Source: Tardiphaga sp. P9-11 (GTDB taxonomy: Bacteria; Pseudomonadota; Alphaproteobacteria; Rhizobiales; Xanthobacteraceae). Taken from it: a stretch of 64,000 nt of DNA. The stretch's first letter is position 1. The number at the start of each line of letters is the position of its first letter. Positions 26,100-34,693 of this stretch are shown piece by piece. Location of the stretch: positions 868,001 through 932,000 of the forward strand of contig NZ_NPKQ01000001.1 in the NCBI RefSeq assembly GCF_008329525.1. The letters run 5' to 3'. The notes under the pieces are model-generated. The model did not search any database. It worked only from the letters and a program-made list of their open reading frames with translations, and had not been told where the DNA came from. A program made the translations under genes and the position numbers.

Positions 26100-27821
26100 A
26101 TGACATCATCCCCTCCCGTTATCTCGGTTCCCATCCATCTCGAATCCGACGTCCTCGTGGTCGGCGCCGGTGGCGCCGGCATGTATGCCGCGCTGGAAGC
26201 GGCGAAGGGCGGCGCTTCGGTCATTCTCGCCGACCGCAGCCTGATCGGGCGCGGCGGTGCCACCGTGATGGCGCAGATGACGGTAGCCGCCGCCTTGGGC
26301 GAGCAGACGCCAGATCACTGGGAGCATCATTTCGCCGATACGCTCGCTGCAGGCCGCGGGCTCTGCGACGAGCGTCTCGCGGCATTGCTCTGCGAAGATG
26401 GTCCGCAGCGATTGCGCGAGATGGATGCGTGGAAGGTCGGCTGGGCGCGCGAAGACGGCCATATCAAACAGGCACAAGCGCCGGGCCATGACCGCCCGCG
26501 CTGCGCTTATGTGGATTTTCTGTCCACGGGTCCTGCAGTATCGAAGACGCTACGCACGCAGTTGAACAATGCGAGCGGCATTCGCCGCATCGGCGATCTC
26601 AGTATCGTCGATATCGCATTGCGCGACGGCGAGGCCTGCGGCGCAACCGCGTTGCATCTGCCGACCGGGCAGACGGTGACATTGGCTGCAAAGGCGGTGA
26701 TCATCGCGACCGGCGGTCTCACGGGACTTTATCGCCGCAACAGCGCCTCGTCGAATATGGGCGGCGATGGTTATGCGCTGGCATTGCGCGCCGGTGCCGA
26801 TCTGATCGACATGGAATTCGTGCAGTTCTTCCCGATCGGCCATCTCGCGCCGCGCCTCGTCGGCATGGATCCGATCATGTGGGATCCGTTTCGCTACAAG
26901 CTCGGTGGCAAGCTGCTCAACTCCGAAATGCGCGAATTCGAGATGGATTACGCCACCAAGGACGCGCGTAGCGATGGCACTTACAAGCTCACGCGCGATC
27001 TCGCGACCTATGCGATCACCAAGGAAGTCGAGGCCGGTCGGGGAAGTCCCGCCGGCGGCGCTTATCTCAGTTTCCAGCATGTGCCGGAGGCCGAGATACG
27101 CAAGGCGTTCGGCCCGGTGGTGGATCGTCTCGCCGAAAACGGCATCGATCTGGCGCAGCGTCCTGTCGAGGTTGCGCCGATCGCGCATTATCATATGGGC
27201 GGCATTCGCGTGGACGAGATGATGCAGACCGGCGTGCCCGGGCTCTATGCTTGCGGCGAAGCGGTCGGCGGCGCCAATGGGGCGAACCGGTTGTCGGGCA
27301 ATGCAATCACCGAAGCCTTTGTGTTCGGCGCGCGGGCCGGACGCAGCGCTGCGGAGCGCGCGAAGCAGGGCGCGTCGATGTGGACTGCCGATGCGGCGCA
27401 GCCGACGCTCGATCTACTGCGTAGCGCCAGCAAGCGCGATGCACCAAATCCCGCTGCGATTATCGTGAAGTTGCAGGCCGTGATGGCCGATGATGTCGGC
27501 CCGTTCCGGACCGATGTGAAATTGCGTTCGGCCATATCAGCCATTGCGCAGTTGAAGGCCGATATCGGCAATACACCATTTGCGTCTGCCAAAGCCTTCG
27601 ATCCCGTGCTGGCCGACTGGCTCGATCTCCGCAACATGCTCGCCGTCGCGCAATCCGTAGCCGTACCGGCACTCGCACGCACCGAAAGCCGCGGTGCGCA
27701 TCAGCGCGACGATCATCTTGGTCTCGATGAAGCCTGGAGCGTCAACCAGATCGTTACTGTGTCGGACGGCGACATAACTCTGCGCAAAGTGATGCCCACA
27801 ACCGGAAAGGCTGCCGCATGA
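26100..27821 (+). CDS. Fumarate reductase/succinate dehydrogenase-like flavoprotein
   Basis: 573 residues. The N-terminal DVLVVGAGGAGMYAALEAAK binds FAD, and ATGGLTGLYRRNSASSNMGG, FVQFFPIGHL and IAHYHMGGI are conserved in the FrdA/SdhA/AprA group. The latter includes the substrate-site HxMGG. The usual flavin-linking His of SdhA/FrdA (S-H-T-V-A-A-Q) is replaced by G-A-T-V-M-A-Q, so FAD is probably not covalent. It overlaps by 4 nt the next gene, which encodes only the 2Fe-2S half of an SdhB-like subunit. No membrane-anchor genes follow, so this is likely a soluble two-subunit redox enzyme acting on an unsaturated or hydroxy acid. Confidence 0.82.
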   Translation: MTSSPPVISVPIHLESDVLVVGAGGAGMYAALEAAKGGASVILADRSLIGRGGATVMAQMTVAAALGEQTPDHWEHHFADTLAAGRGLCDERLAALLCEDGPQRLREMDAWKVGWAREDGHIKQAQAPGHDRPRCAYVDFLSTGPAVSKTLRTQLNNASGIRRIGDLSIVDIALRDGEACGATALHLPTGQTVTLAAKAVIIATGGLTGLYRRNSASSNMGGDGYALALRAGADLIDMEFVQFFPIGHLAPRLVGMDPIMWDPFRYKLGGKLLNSEMREFEMDYATKDARSDGTYKLTRDLATYAITKEVEAGRGSPAGGAYLSFQHVPEAEIRKAFGPVVDRLAENGIDLAQRPVEVAPIAHYHMGGIRVDEMMQTGVPGLYACGEAVGGANGANRLSGNAITEAFVFGARAGRSAAERAKQGASMWTADAAQPTLDLLRSASKRDAPNPAAIIVKLQAVMADDVGPFRTDVKLRSAISAIAQLKADIGNTPFASAKAFDPVLADWLDLRNMLAVAQSVAVPALARTESRGAHQRDDHLGLDEAWSVNQIVTVSDGDITLRKVMPTTGKAAA

Positions 27822-28153
27822 AAGCGACACTCAGCATTCAGCGCGGTGCGCTCGGCGAAGCGCCGCGTCACGACGCGTTCGACATCCCCTTTGAACACGG
27901 CCAGTCGATCCTCGATGGGTTGCGCGCCATTCGCCGGAGCATGGATCCCTCGCTGGCGTTTCGCTTCTCCTGCATCAATGCGAATGCGTGCAAGGAATGT
28001 ATGATGCTGATCGATGGCAAGGTCGATTACGCCTGCACGGTTCGGCTTAAAGAGGGCATGACGACGCTGGCACCGCTGCCGAAGAAGGCGCTGATCCGCG
28101 ATCTCGTCACCGAGATCGCGCCGCCGGATGAACGCTTGATGTCGCGATCTTGA
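27818..28153 (+). CDS. SdhB/FrdB N-terminal-type 2Fe-2S protein, single cluster
   Basis: 111 residues. The beta-grasp pattern of the SdhB N-terminal domain is present (FDIPFEHGQSILDGLRAIRR, then SLAFRFSC). Four cysteines lie at 52, 58, 61 and 73 in C-x5-C-x2-C-x11-C spacing, followed by YACTV. Ordinary SdhB has C-x4-C-x2-C/D and a further C-terminal domain with 4Fe-4S and 3Fe-4S clusters, which is missing here. The start overlaps the flavoprotein stop (ATGA). It probably passes electrons from the FAD to an unknown partner. Confidence 0.78.
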   Translation: MKATLSIQRGALGEAPRHDAFDIPFEHGQSILDGLRAIRRSMDPSLAFRFSCINANACKECMMLIDGKVDYACTVRLKEGMTTLAPLPKKALIRDLVTEIAPPDERLMSRS

Positions 28154-28221
28154 AACGGTTGCTGCCTGCCGCGCGGTCAGACTGATTAATTTATAGTCGT
28201 TCTAATCTGAGGAAGCCGGCC

Positions 28222-28767
28222 TTATTCCGCCAAATCGGCCGATCCATCGCGGCTGCTGTTCGTTGCGACAATGCGCTGCATCATGGCGATAAACGCTGTC
28301 TGTTCCGCCTTGGTGAGGTTGCCCAGCGTTGCCTTATGCGCCTCGCGGGCGCCGGCTTCGATCTTGTCCAGCAATGCGACGCCGGCAGGTGTCAGCCGGC
28401 AGATGCGGGCGCGGCGGTCGTCATCGCTGACCGGGCGCTCGACCAGTTTGCGGACTTCGAGCCGTTTCAGCGCGCCGGTTGTTGTCGTGCGATCCAGAGC
28501 AATATCAGCGGCTAAGGTGGTCTGATCGGCTGTTCCGCGCGCCGCGAGTGCCGACAGTAGACTGTATTGCAGTGGGGTCATTTCGAAAGCGCTGCACGCC
28601 TCCTGGAATAGAGCGACATGGATCTGGTGCAACCGCCGGATCAAAAATCCCGGTCGCTGGGCCAGCGGCCAGGGCTTGTGGACGGGCTTGTCACGGCGCG
28701 GCTTCGCCTGGGGCAACGCAGTCTCTCCTTGTGTCGGCTGCTGCTCGTATGGTGCGAGCGCGCTCAA
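28222..28767 (-). CDS. MarR family transcriptional regulator
   Basis: About 181 residues if translation starts at the TTG at 28767; no in-frame ATG precedes the DNA-binding domain, so the start is uncertain. The winged-helix region is clear: LQYSLLSALAARGTADQ, TLAADIALDRTTTTGALKRL (recognition helix) and VSDDDRRARICRLTPAG (the basic wing with D-x-R-x-R). The first 40 residues are basic and probably disordered. MarR proteins usually repress and are released by an aromatic ligand. It is divergent from the amidohydrolase operon across a perfect 11-bp-arm palindrome, its likely operator. Confidence 0.85.
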   Translation of the reverse strand: MSALAPYEQQPTQGETALPQAKPRRDKPVHKPWPLAQRPGFLIRRLHQIHVALFQEACSAFEMTPLQYSLLSALAARGTADQTTLAADIALDRTTTTGALKRLEVRKLVERPVSDDDRRARICRLTPAGVALLDKIEAGAREAHKATLGNLTKAEQTAFIAMMQRIVATNSSRDGSADLAE

Positions 28768-28811
28768 AAACTACCGCATCGCAATGTTTATGGCACGGAC
28801 TTTGCTTTTGT

Positions 28812-28837
28812 AAAATACGAAGTATGCTTCGTATTTT
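28812..28837. promoter_or_regulatory. Palindromic operator between the MarR gene and amidohydrolase operon
   Basis: AAAATACGAAG at 28812-28822 and CTTCGTATTTT at 28827-28837 are perfect inverted repeats separated by 4 nt. The site lies nearly midway between the divergent starts (28767 and 28883). Length and symmetry fit a dimeric MarR operator. Repression of both directions is inferred. Confidence 0.8.
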
Positions 28838-28882
28838 GGTGGGCCTCTAAAATTGAGGTCGCCAAAGCGTAAGGAGATCGCC

Positions 28883-30160
28883 ATGTCTGTTACTGCCTCA
28901 TTCGACCTGCTGCTGCGCGGTGGTCGCGTTATCGATCCCGCAGCCGGCATCGATGGCATCAAGGATGTCGCCATTCGCAACGGCAAGATTGCCGCCGTGC
29001 AGTCCGACATTCTGCCGACCAGCGCGAAGGAAGTCGTCGATGTCTCCGGCAAGCTGGTGCTGCCGGGCATGATCGATACCCATGCGCATGTCTATCAGTA
29101 TGTCAGCGGTCGTTTCGGCATGCAGCCCGACATGGTCGGCGTGCAGTCCGGCGTCACCACGCTGATCGATCAGGGTGGCCCGTCCTGCATGACGTTGCCC
29201 GGCTTTCGTCATTTCATCGCTGAGCCCGCGAAATCTAGGGTCTACGCGTTTCTGTCCGCCTATCTCGTCGGCGGTCTCGAAGGGCACTTCTATCCCAACC
29301 TCTACAGCCCGGACGGCGTCGATATCGAGGCGACCACCAAGTCGGCGATCGCCAATCGCGATCTGGTGCGCGGCATCAAGGCTCATGCGGAAATCGGCGG
29401 CTTCGCGCGCTGGGGCATTCGCGTGATGGAGATGGCGGCGGAGATAGGCAAGCGCGCCGAGCTGCCGGTCTATGTGCATTTCGGCCAGCTCTGGGGCCTG
29501 CCGGAGTCAGGCAACAATGGCGAGGACGTCGATACGATTCTGGAGCGCGTGATTCCGCTGCTGAAGGAAGGCGACGTGCTGGCGCATCCGTTCACGCGCC
29601 ATCCCGGCGGTTTCGTCAATCGCGAAGGTGTGGTGCATCCGGTGATCCAGGCCGCGATCGATCGTGGCCTCAAGATCGATGTCGGCCATGGCAGCCACTT
29701 CTCCTATCGCCTCGCCAAGAAGGCGATCGCTGCTGGTATCGTGCCGAACACGCTCGGCGCCGATATTCATGGCTATAACACCGAGGTGCCTGCGCCTGCC
29801 GGCACGCCGGATGAGCACGAGGATGACGAGAACCATCCGTTCAAGGGCCAGGCCAAGTTCAGCCTGGTGCAGGCGATGAGTTCGATGATTTCGCTGGGCC
29901 TCACGCTCGAGCAGGTGGTGCCGATGGTGACGTCGAACCCGGCCAAGATGATCGGTCTGTCGGACAAGATCGGCTCGCTGAAGGTCGGCATGGACGCTGA
30001 TGTCTCGGTGTTGGTCGAGAAACCCGGCCGCTACGTCCTGCGCGACAACGAGAACACCGATGTGATTGCGAACGGCCTTCTGCAGCCGGCCTTCTGTCTG
30101 CGTGAAGGCGTTCGGTTTGAGCCGATCGCGCCGATCCTGCCTCAGGCCGTCGCGGCCTGA
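28883..30160 (+). CDS. Amidohydrolase/deacetylase family metallohydrolase
   Basis: 425 residues from ATG 28883 after a strong AAGGAGAT site. It is a TIM-barrel amidohydrolase: the N-terminal beta-sandwich FDLLLRGGRVIDPAAGIDGI, then LVLPGMIDTHAHVYQY with the H-x-H metal ligands. IKAHAEIGG supplies the bridging residue position, with YVHFGQ and LGADIHGYN further on. The C-terminus closes the sandwich with MDADVSVLVE. It resembles the EF_0837/AHA_3915 deacetylase-like and dihydroorotase-like group, which hydrolyse cyclic or acyclic amides. It is the first gene of the operon facing the MarR regulator and is followed by the Mo-hydroxylase. Confidence 0.86.
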   Translation: MSVTASFDLLLRGGRVIDPAAGIDGIKDVAIRNGKIAAVQSDILPTSAKEVVDVSGKLVLPGMIDTHAHVYQYVSGRFGMQPDMVGVQSGVTTLIDQGGPSCMTLPGFRHFIAEPAKSRVYAFLSAYLVGGLEGHFYPNLYSPDGVDIEATTKSAIANRDLVRGIKAHAEIGGFARWGIRVMEMAAEIGKRAELPVYVHFGQLWGLPESGNNGEDVDTILERVIPLLKEGDVLAHPFTRHPGGFVNREGVVHPVIQAAIDRGLKIDVGHGSHFSYRLAKKAIAAGIVPNTLGADIHGYNTEVPAPAGTPDEHEDDENHPFKGQAKFSLVQAMSSMISLGLTLEQVVPMVTSNPAKMIGLSDKIGSLKVGMDADVSVLVEKPGRYVLRDNENTDVIANGLLQPAFCLREGVRFEPIAPILPQAVAA

Positions 30161-30200
30161 GATCAAACGCATACTCGTGAGAGACGCCGGGGGTTCGTCG

Positions 30201-32582
30201 ATGCGCAATGAGCGCGATCTGTCTTCTGTTGCACCTGCGTCAAAGCAGGGCGTTGGCGCGCGCGTGCCGCGCAAGGAGGACGATCGCCTCATGCGCGGGC
30301 GCGGGCAATTCGTCGGCGATATCAGGCTGGCTGGATTACAGGACGTCGCTTTCGTCCGCAGTCCACTGGCGCATGCGCGGATCCGGGCGATCCATATTCC
30401 CGAGCGCTATCGCGATGTGGTGTTCACGTCCGCCGATCTTGTCGGTATCAAGCCGATTCGCGCGATCACCGGTCTTGCGGGCTTCAAGCCCTCCGACCAG
30501 CCGATTCTGGCAACCGACAAAATCCGACAGGTCGGCGAACTCGTCGCCATGTGCGTCGCGCCCACGCGCGCCGAGGCCGAGGATATCGCGGCCTCCGTCA
30601 CGCTCGATCTCGAAGAGTTGCCCGCCGTCTACGACATGCTGAAAGCGCGCGAACCCGGCTCGCCGCTTGTGCACGAGCCCTGGGGCGACAACATCTTTCT
30701 CGAAAGCTTCTTCGAGCTCGATATTTCCAGCGCGCTCGATGCCCCGATCAAAGTGACGCGCGAGATCTCGACCGCGCGACAATGCATGTCGCCGCTGGAA
30801 GGCCGGGGTGTCATCGCCACGTTCGATCATCGTCTCGATCAACTCACGCTTTATACGGGCAGTCAGATGCCGCACATTGTGCGCAACGGCCTGTCCGATT
30901 GCCTTGAGATGGATCAAGGACAGATCAGGATCGTCTCGCCCGATGTCGGCGGCGGCTTCGGTCACAAGGGCATCTTGCTGCCGGAAGAAGTCTGTCTTTC
31001 ATGGCTGACCATGAAGCGCGGTTTTCCGGTACGCTGGATCGAGGATCGCCGCGAGCATCTGGTCGCAAGCTCCAACTGCCGCGAACATCACTACAAGATC
31101 ACCGTTTATGCCGATCGCGACGGCACGCTGCGCGGCATCGATTGCGAAGCCACGGTCGATTCCGGTGCCTACTCGTCCTATCCGTTCTCGGCCTGCCTCG
31201 AGGCGGCGCAGGTGGTCAGCATCCTGCCCGGCCCCTATCAGATGCCGGCCTATCGCTGCCGGACCTATTCGGTCGCCACCAACAAATGTCCGATCCTGCC
31301 CTATCGGGGGGTCGCACGTACCGGTGTGTGTTTCGCGCTGGAGCTGATGCTTGATTTGGTCGCCGCGGAAGCGGGCCTTGAGCCCGGCGACGTCCGTCTG
31401 CGCAATCTGGTGCGGCCGGAGCAGATGCCGTTCGACAACATCACCAAGAAGCATTTCGACAGCGGCGATTATCCCGAAGCACTGCGCCGCGCTGTGGCGC
31501 AGATCGATATCGACGGCATTCGCGCGCGCCAGCGCAAAGGCGAGGAGGACGGGCGGCTGATCGGCGTCGGCCTGTCGATCTATTGCGAGCAGGCGGCGCA
31601 CGGCACCTCAGTCTATTCCGGCTGGGGCATTCCCATGGTGCCTGGCCACGAACAGGCCACCGCGCGACTGACGCCGGATGGCGGGCTTGAACTTAAGGTC
31701 GGTGTGCATTCGCACGGGCAGGGGCTTGAGACGACGCTGTCGCAAGTCGCGTTCGAAATGCTCGGCGTCGATGTCGGCAAGATCCGGGTCGTTCATGGCG
31801 ATACGGCGATGACGCCGTATTCGACCGGCACCTGGGGTTCGCGCTGCATGGTGATGGCCGGTGGCGCTGTGGCGACGGCCTGTCACGAGCTCGGCGAACG
31901 CGCCAAGAAGATCGGCGCCAAGCTGCTGCAGGTCGACGAAGCCAATGTCGTGCTGGTGGACGGCGAAATCCGTGGGCCCAACGGCAGCGTGACACTGAAG
32001 GAAATCGCGCACACCTGGTATCGCCGCCCGCAGGATCTGCCGGGCGATGTCGACCCAGGCGGGCTTGAAGCGACCTCCGGCTACAAGCCGCAGCGCGACA
32101 GCGGCACCTTCAGCTACGCTGCGCATGCGGTCACCGTCGCCATCGATCCTGATCTCGGCGATGTGGAAATTCTCGATTACGTCATCGTTGAAGACGGTGG
32201 TGTGCTGGTCAATCCGATGATCGTCGACGGCCAGATCTATGGCGGCCTCGCGCAAGGCATCGGCACGGCGCTCTATGAGGAAATGCCGTTCGATCGAGCC
32301 GGCCAGCCGCTCAATACCACGCTCGCGGATTACCTGCTGCCCGGCCCGACTGAAGTGCCGATGCCGTGGCTCGATCACATGGAGACGCCGTCGCCCTACA
32401 CCAAATTTGGCGTCAAGGGCATCGGTGAGGGCGGCGCCATCGCGCCGCCGGCCGCGATCGGCAATGCGGTCAACGATGCGCTGCGCAGGCTCGGCGTCGA
32501 AATGCTGCAATCGCCGATCACGCCGCGCCGCGTGCTCGAAGGCATTCTGGCCGCGCGCGATGCGAAGAGGACCGCCGCATGA
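30201..32582 (+). CDS. Xanthine dehydrogenase family molybdopterin-binding subunit
   Basis: 793 residues starting at ATG 30201; the frame is open further upstream but overlaps the amidohydrolase. It begins with VPRKEDDRLMRGRGQFVGDI, typical of CoxL-type large subunits. The active-site landmarks are VGGGFGHKG, the loop PYRGVARTG and the C-terminal GIGEGG with the catalytic Glu. The loop is not AYRCSFR, so this is not a genuine CO dehydrogenase with a Mo-Cu site. It should hydroxylate a carbon of an aldehyde or N-heterocycle using water. Its FAD and Fe-S subunits follow with 4-nt overlaps. Confidence 0.88.
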   Translation: MRNERDLSSVAPASKQGVGARVPRKEDDRLMRGRGQFVGDIRLAGLQDVAFVRSPLAHARIRAIHIPERYRDVVFTSADLVGIKPIRAITGLAGFKPSDQPILATDKIRQVGELVAMCVAPTRAEAEDIAASVTLDLEELPAVYDMLKAREPGSPLVHEPWGDNIFLESFFELDISSALDAPIKVTREISTARQCMSPLEGRGVIATFDHRLDQLTLYTGSQMPHIVRNGLSDCLEMDQGQIRIVSPDVGGGFGHKGILLPEEVCLSWLTMKRGFPVRWIEDRREHLVASSNCREHHYKITVYADRDGTLRGIDCEATVDSGAYSSYPFSACLEAAQVVSILPGPYQMPAYRCRTYSVATNKCPILPYRGVARTGVCFALELMLDLVAAEAGLEPGDVRLRNLVRPEQMPFDNITKKHFDSGDYPEALRRAVAQIDIDGIRARQRKGEEDGRLIGVGLSIYCEQAAHGTSVYSGWGIPMVPGHEQATARLTPDGGLELKVGVHSHGQGLETTLSQVAFEMLGVDVGKIRVVHGDTAMTPYSTGTWGSRCMVMAGGAVATACHELGERAKKIGAKLLQVDEANVVLVDGEIRGPNGSVTLKEIAHTWYRRPQDLPGDVDPGGLEATSGYKPQRDSGTFSYAAHAVTVAIDPDLGDVEILDYVIVEDGGVLVNPMIVDGQIYGGLAQGIGTALYEEMPFDRAGQPLNTTLADYLLPGPTEVPMPWLDHMETPSPYTKFGVKGIGEGGAIAPPAAIGNAVNDALRRLGVEMLQSPITPRRVLEGILAARDAKRTAA

Positions 32583-33415
32583 AGCCGGCACCTTTCGCCT
32601 ATGAGCGCCCGCGCGATATCGCCTCGGCTCTGGCAGTGATGACCGGTACCGAGGGCGTTGTTAAGATCATGGCCGGTGGCCAGTCGCTGGGGCCGATGCT
32701 GAATCTGCGTCTGGTGGCGCCTGACACAATCGTCGACATCACCGGGCTCGCTGAATTGAAGCATGTGGAAGTCACCGGTGATGAGCTGGTGATCGGTGCC
32801 TGCGTCACCCATGCCGATATCGAGGATGGCCGCATTCCCGACGTGACGCGCGGTGCGATGCAGCGCGTGGCGTCAGCTATCGCCTATCGCGCGGTGCGCA
32901 ACCGCGGCACCGTCGGCGGCTCGCTCAGCCATGCCGATCCCTCCGCCGATTGGGTCTCCACCTTCGCAGCGCTTGGCGCGACTTTGTCGCTGCGTAGCGC
33001 CAAGGGCGCGCGTCTGGTCGCGATGAAGGATTTCATGCTGGGTGCGCTGGAAAGCGTGCTGCAGTCCGGCGAGATGCTGGAAGCCGTGCGCGTACCGGTG
33101 ATGTCTCGCTCAGCGCGCTGGGGCTATGTGAAGAGCTGCCGCAAAACAGGTGAATTCGCCCACGCCATTGGTGCTGTGCTGATCGATCCCGAGGCAGGCA
33201 GCGCGCGTATCGTCATCGGCGCAGTCGAGGCCGCTCCCATCATCGTTGAGAATACCAACGAGATGTTCGGTGGGCGCATCACCGGCGATTTCAAGACGCG
33301 CTTCGATGCGCGCGTCGCCGACGCCCTGCTGTCGAAGGCCGGCATGAGCGATGCCGCGGACCGGCACATCCATGTCACGGTGCTGCGCCGCGCCGTTGCG
33401 GAGGCTGCGGCATGA
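32579..33415 (+). CDS. Xanthine dehydrogenase family FAD-binding subunit (CoxM-like)
   Basis: 278 residues, standard for CoxM-type subunits. The FAD-binding motifs are MAGGQSLGPMLNLRL near residue 34 (usually AGGQSL) and GTVGGSLSHADPSADW near residue 110. The C-terminal CO_deh_flav_C domain follows (RIVIGAVEAAPIIVENT). It passes electrons from the Fe-S clusters to the final acceptor. The start overlaps the stop of the molybdopterin subunit by 4 nt and its stop overlaps the next start by 4 nt, showing tight translational coupling. Confidence 0.92.
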   Translation: MKPAPFAYERPRDIASALAVMTGTEGVVKIMAGGQSLGPMLNLRLVAPDTIVDITGLAELKHVEVTGDELVIGACVTHADIEDGRIPDVTRGAMQRVASAIAYRAVRNRGTVGGSLSHADPSADWVSTFAALGATLSLRSAKGARLVAMKDFMLGALESVLQSGEMLEAVRVPVMSRSARWGYVKSCRKTGEFAHAIGAVLIDPEAGSARIVIGAVEAAPIIVENTNEMFGGRITGDFKTRFDARVADALLSKAGMSDAADRHIHVTVLRRAVAEAAA

Positions 33416-34614
33416 ATTCGGTCGAACTCACCGTCAACAAGCGCGTGGTCCAGAAGGTGGTCGAGCCGCGCACCAGCCTTGCTGACATGATGCGCGATAC
33501 GCTGGATCTCACCGGCACCCATCTCGGCTGCGAGCATGGCGTCTGCGGCGCCTGCACGATCCTGGTGGATGGCGTGCCGACGCGGTCCTGTATCACTTAT
33601 GCAGTGGCGTGCGATGGCGCTGACGTTACCACCATCGAAGGTCTCGATGACGACGAGATCGCTGGCGAATTGCGTGCGGCCTTCACGCGCGAACATGCCT
33701 TGCAATGCGGTTACTGTACCCCGGGGATGCTGGTCTCCGCACGCGATCTGGTGAAGCGCCTGCCGGATGCTGACGAGAAGCAGATCCGCATCGGCATGTC
33801 AGGCAATCTCTGCCGCTGCACCGGCTATGTCGGCATCGTCCGTGCCGTGCAGTCGGTGATCTCCGAACGCCGCGCGCGCGATATTGCGCCGGAGCCGGAT
33901 GGTGGCCGCAAGGTGCTGGGGCCGGCCGGGTCGGGGCACAATGCGTGTGTCAGCTTCCAGAAGCTGATGTCCGCGAAGCCTGCTGTATCCGAATCCGCTG
34001 CCGCCGGCGCACCACTGGACATTCCAGACTTCACGCCATCGACCACGATCGAGCAGCAATTCACGGTCGCGCATGCACCTGCAAAAGTCTTCGCCCTGTT
34101 CGACGACATCGCGGCCGTCGCATCCTGCCTGCCTGGGGCTACGCTGGTCGGCACGCCAAAGCCCGAGCGCGTCGAAGGCGCGATCCGCGTCAAGATTGGA
34201 CCCATCTCCGCGAACTTCAACGGTGCCGCGCGGGTCGAACGCGACGAAGCCAATCTTTCGGGGCGCATTCTCGGCGTTGGTAGCGACCAACGCAGCCGCT
34301 CCACGACCCAGGGAGCAATCCGCTACCGGCTCGTGCCGCTTGATAACGGCGCAGCGACGCGAGTCGAACTCACCATCGGTTACAGCCTCACCGGCATGCT
34401 GGCGCAGGTCGGCCGCAGCGGCCTCGTGCGCGACCTCGCAAGCCGGCTGGTCGCGGAATTCGCGGGCAATCTCGATCGTCGCCTAAGAGGCGATGTGATA
34501 TCGGCGCCGTCTGCGGCGGCCGATCTGAATGGTGTTTCGCTGATCCTCGGTCTCCTGCGTGAGCGCGCGACGAATTTTGTTCGCCGCCTCACCGGGCGTG
34601 GAGGATCGGCGTGA
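33412..34614 (+). CDS. Fusion of xanthine dehydrogenase-type 2Fe-2S subunit and CoxG-like SRPBCC domain
   Basis: 400 residues. Residues 1-155 are a complete CoxS small subunit: GCEHGVCGACTILVDGVPTR with a further Cys for the plant-type 2Fe-2S, then CGYCTPGML and CRCTGYVGI for the alpha-helical 2Fe-2S. A linker of about 50 residues leads to a CoxG/SRPBCC domain at about 205-360 (QFTVAHAPAKVFALFDDIAA, CLPGATLVG, KIGPISANFNGAARV). CoxG is usually a separate protein helping recruit CO dehydrogenase to the membrane. The C-terminal 35 residues are basic and hydrophobic (LILGLLRERATNFVRRLTGR), which would fit membrane association. Confidence 0.88.
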   Translation: MNSVELTVNKRVVQKVVEPRTSLADMMRDTLDLTGTHLGCEHGVCGACTILVDGVPTRSCITYAVACDGADVTTIEGLDDDEIAGELRAAFTREHALQCGYCTPGMLVSARDLVKRLPDADEKQIRIGMSGNLCRCTGYVGIVRAVQSVISERRARDIAPEPDGGRKVLGPAGSGHNACVSFQKLMSAKPAVSESAAAGAPLDIPDFTPSTTIEQQFTVAHAPAKVFALFDDIAAVASCLPGATLVGTPKPERVEGAIRVKIGPISANFNGAARVERDEANLSGRILGVGSDQRSRSTTQGAIRYRLVPLDNGAATRVELTIGYSLTGMLAQVGRSGLVRDLASRLVAEFAGNLDRRLRGDVISAPSAAADLNGVSLILGLLRERATNFVRRLTGRGGSA

Positions 34615-34693
34615 GAGATCGACGTTCGCTTGGACATGCGAACGGCGAGGTTTGGACTGCGCAAGCTTCATCAGCGTAACACTGGAGGACCAC

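Noticed and set aside
26100-28153. Respiratory succinate dehydrogenase/fumarate reductase
   Set aside because: There is no membrane-anchor gene, no second Fe-S domain and no covalent-flavin His.
30201-34614. Carbon monoxide dehydrogenase (CoxLMS)
   Set aside because: The large subunit has PYRGVARTG in place of the AYRCSFR loop needed for the Mo-Cu CO dehydrogenase. It is better called a generic molybdenum hydroxylase.
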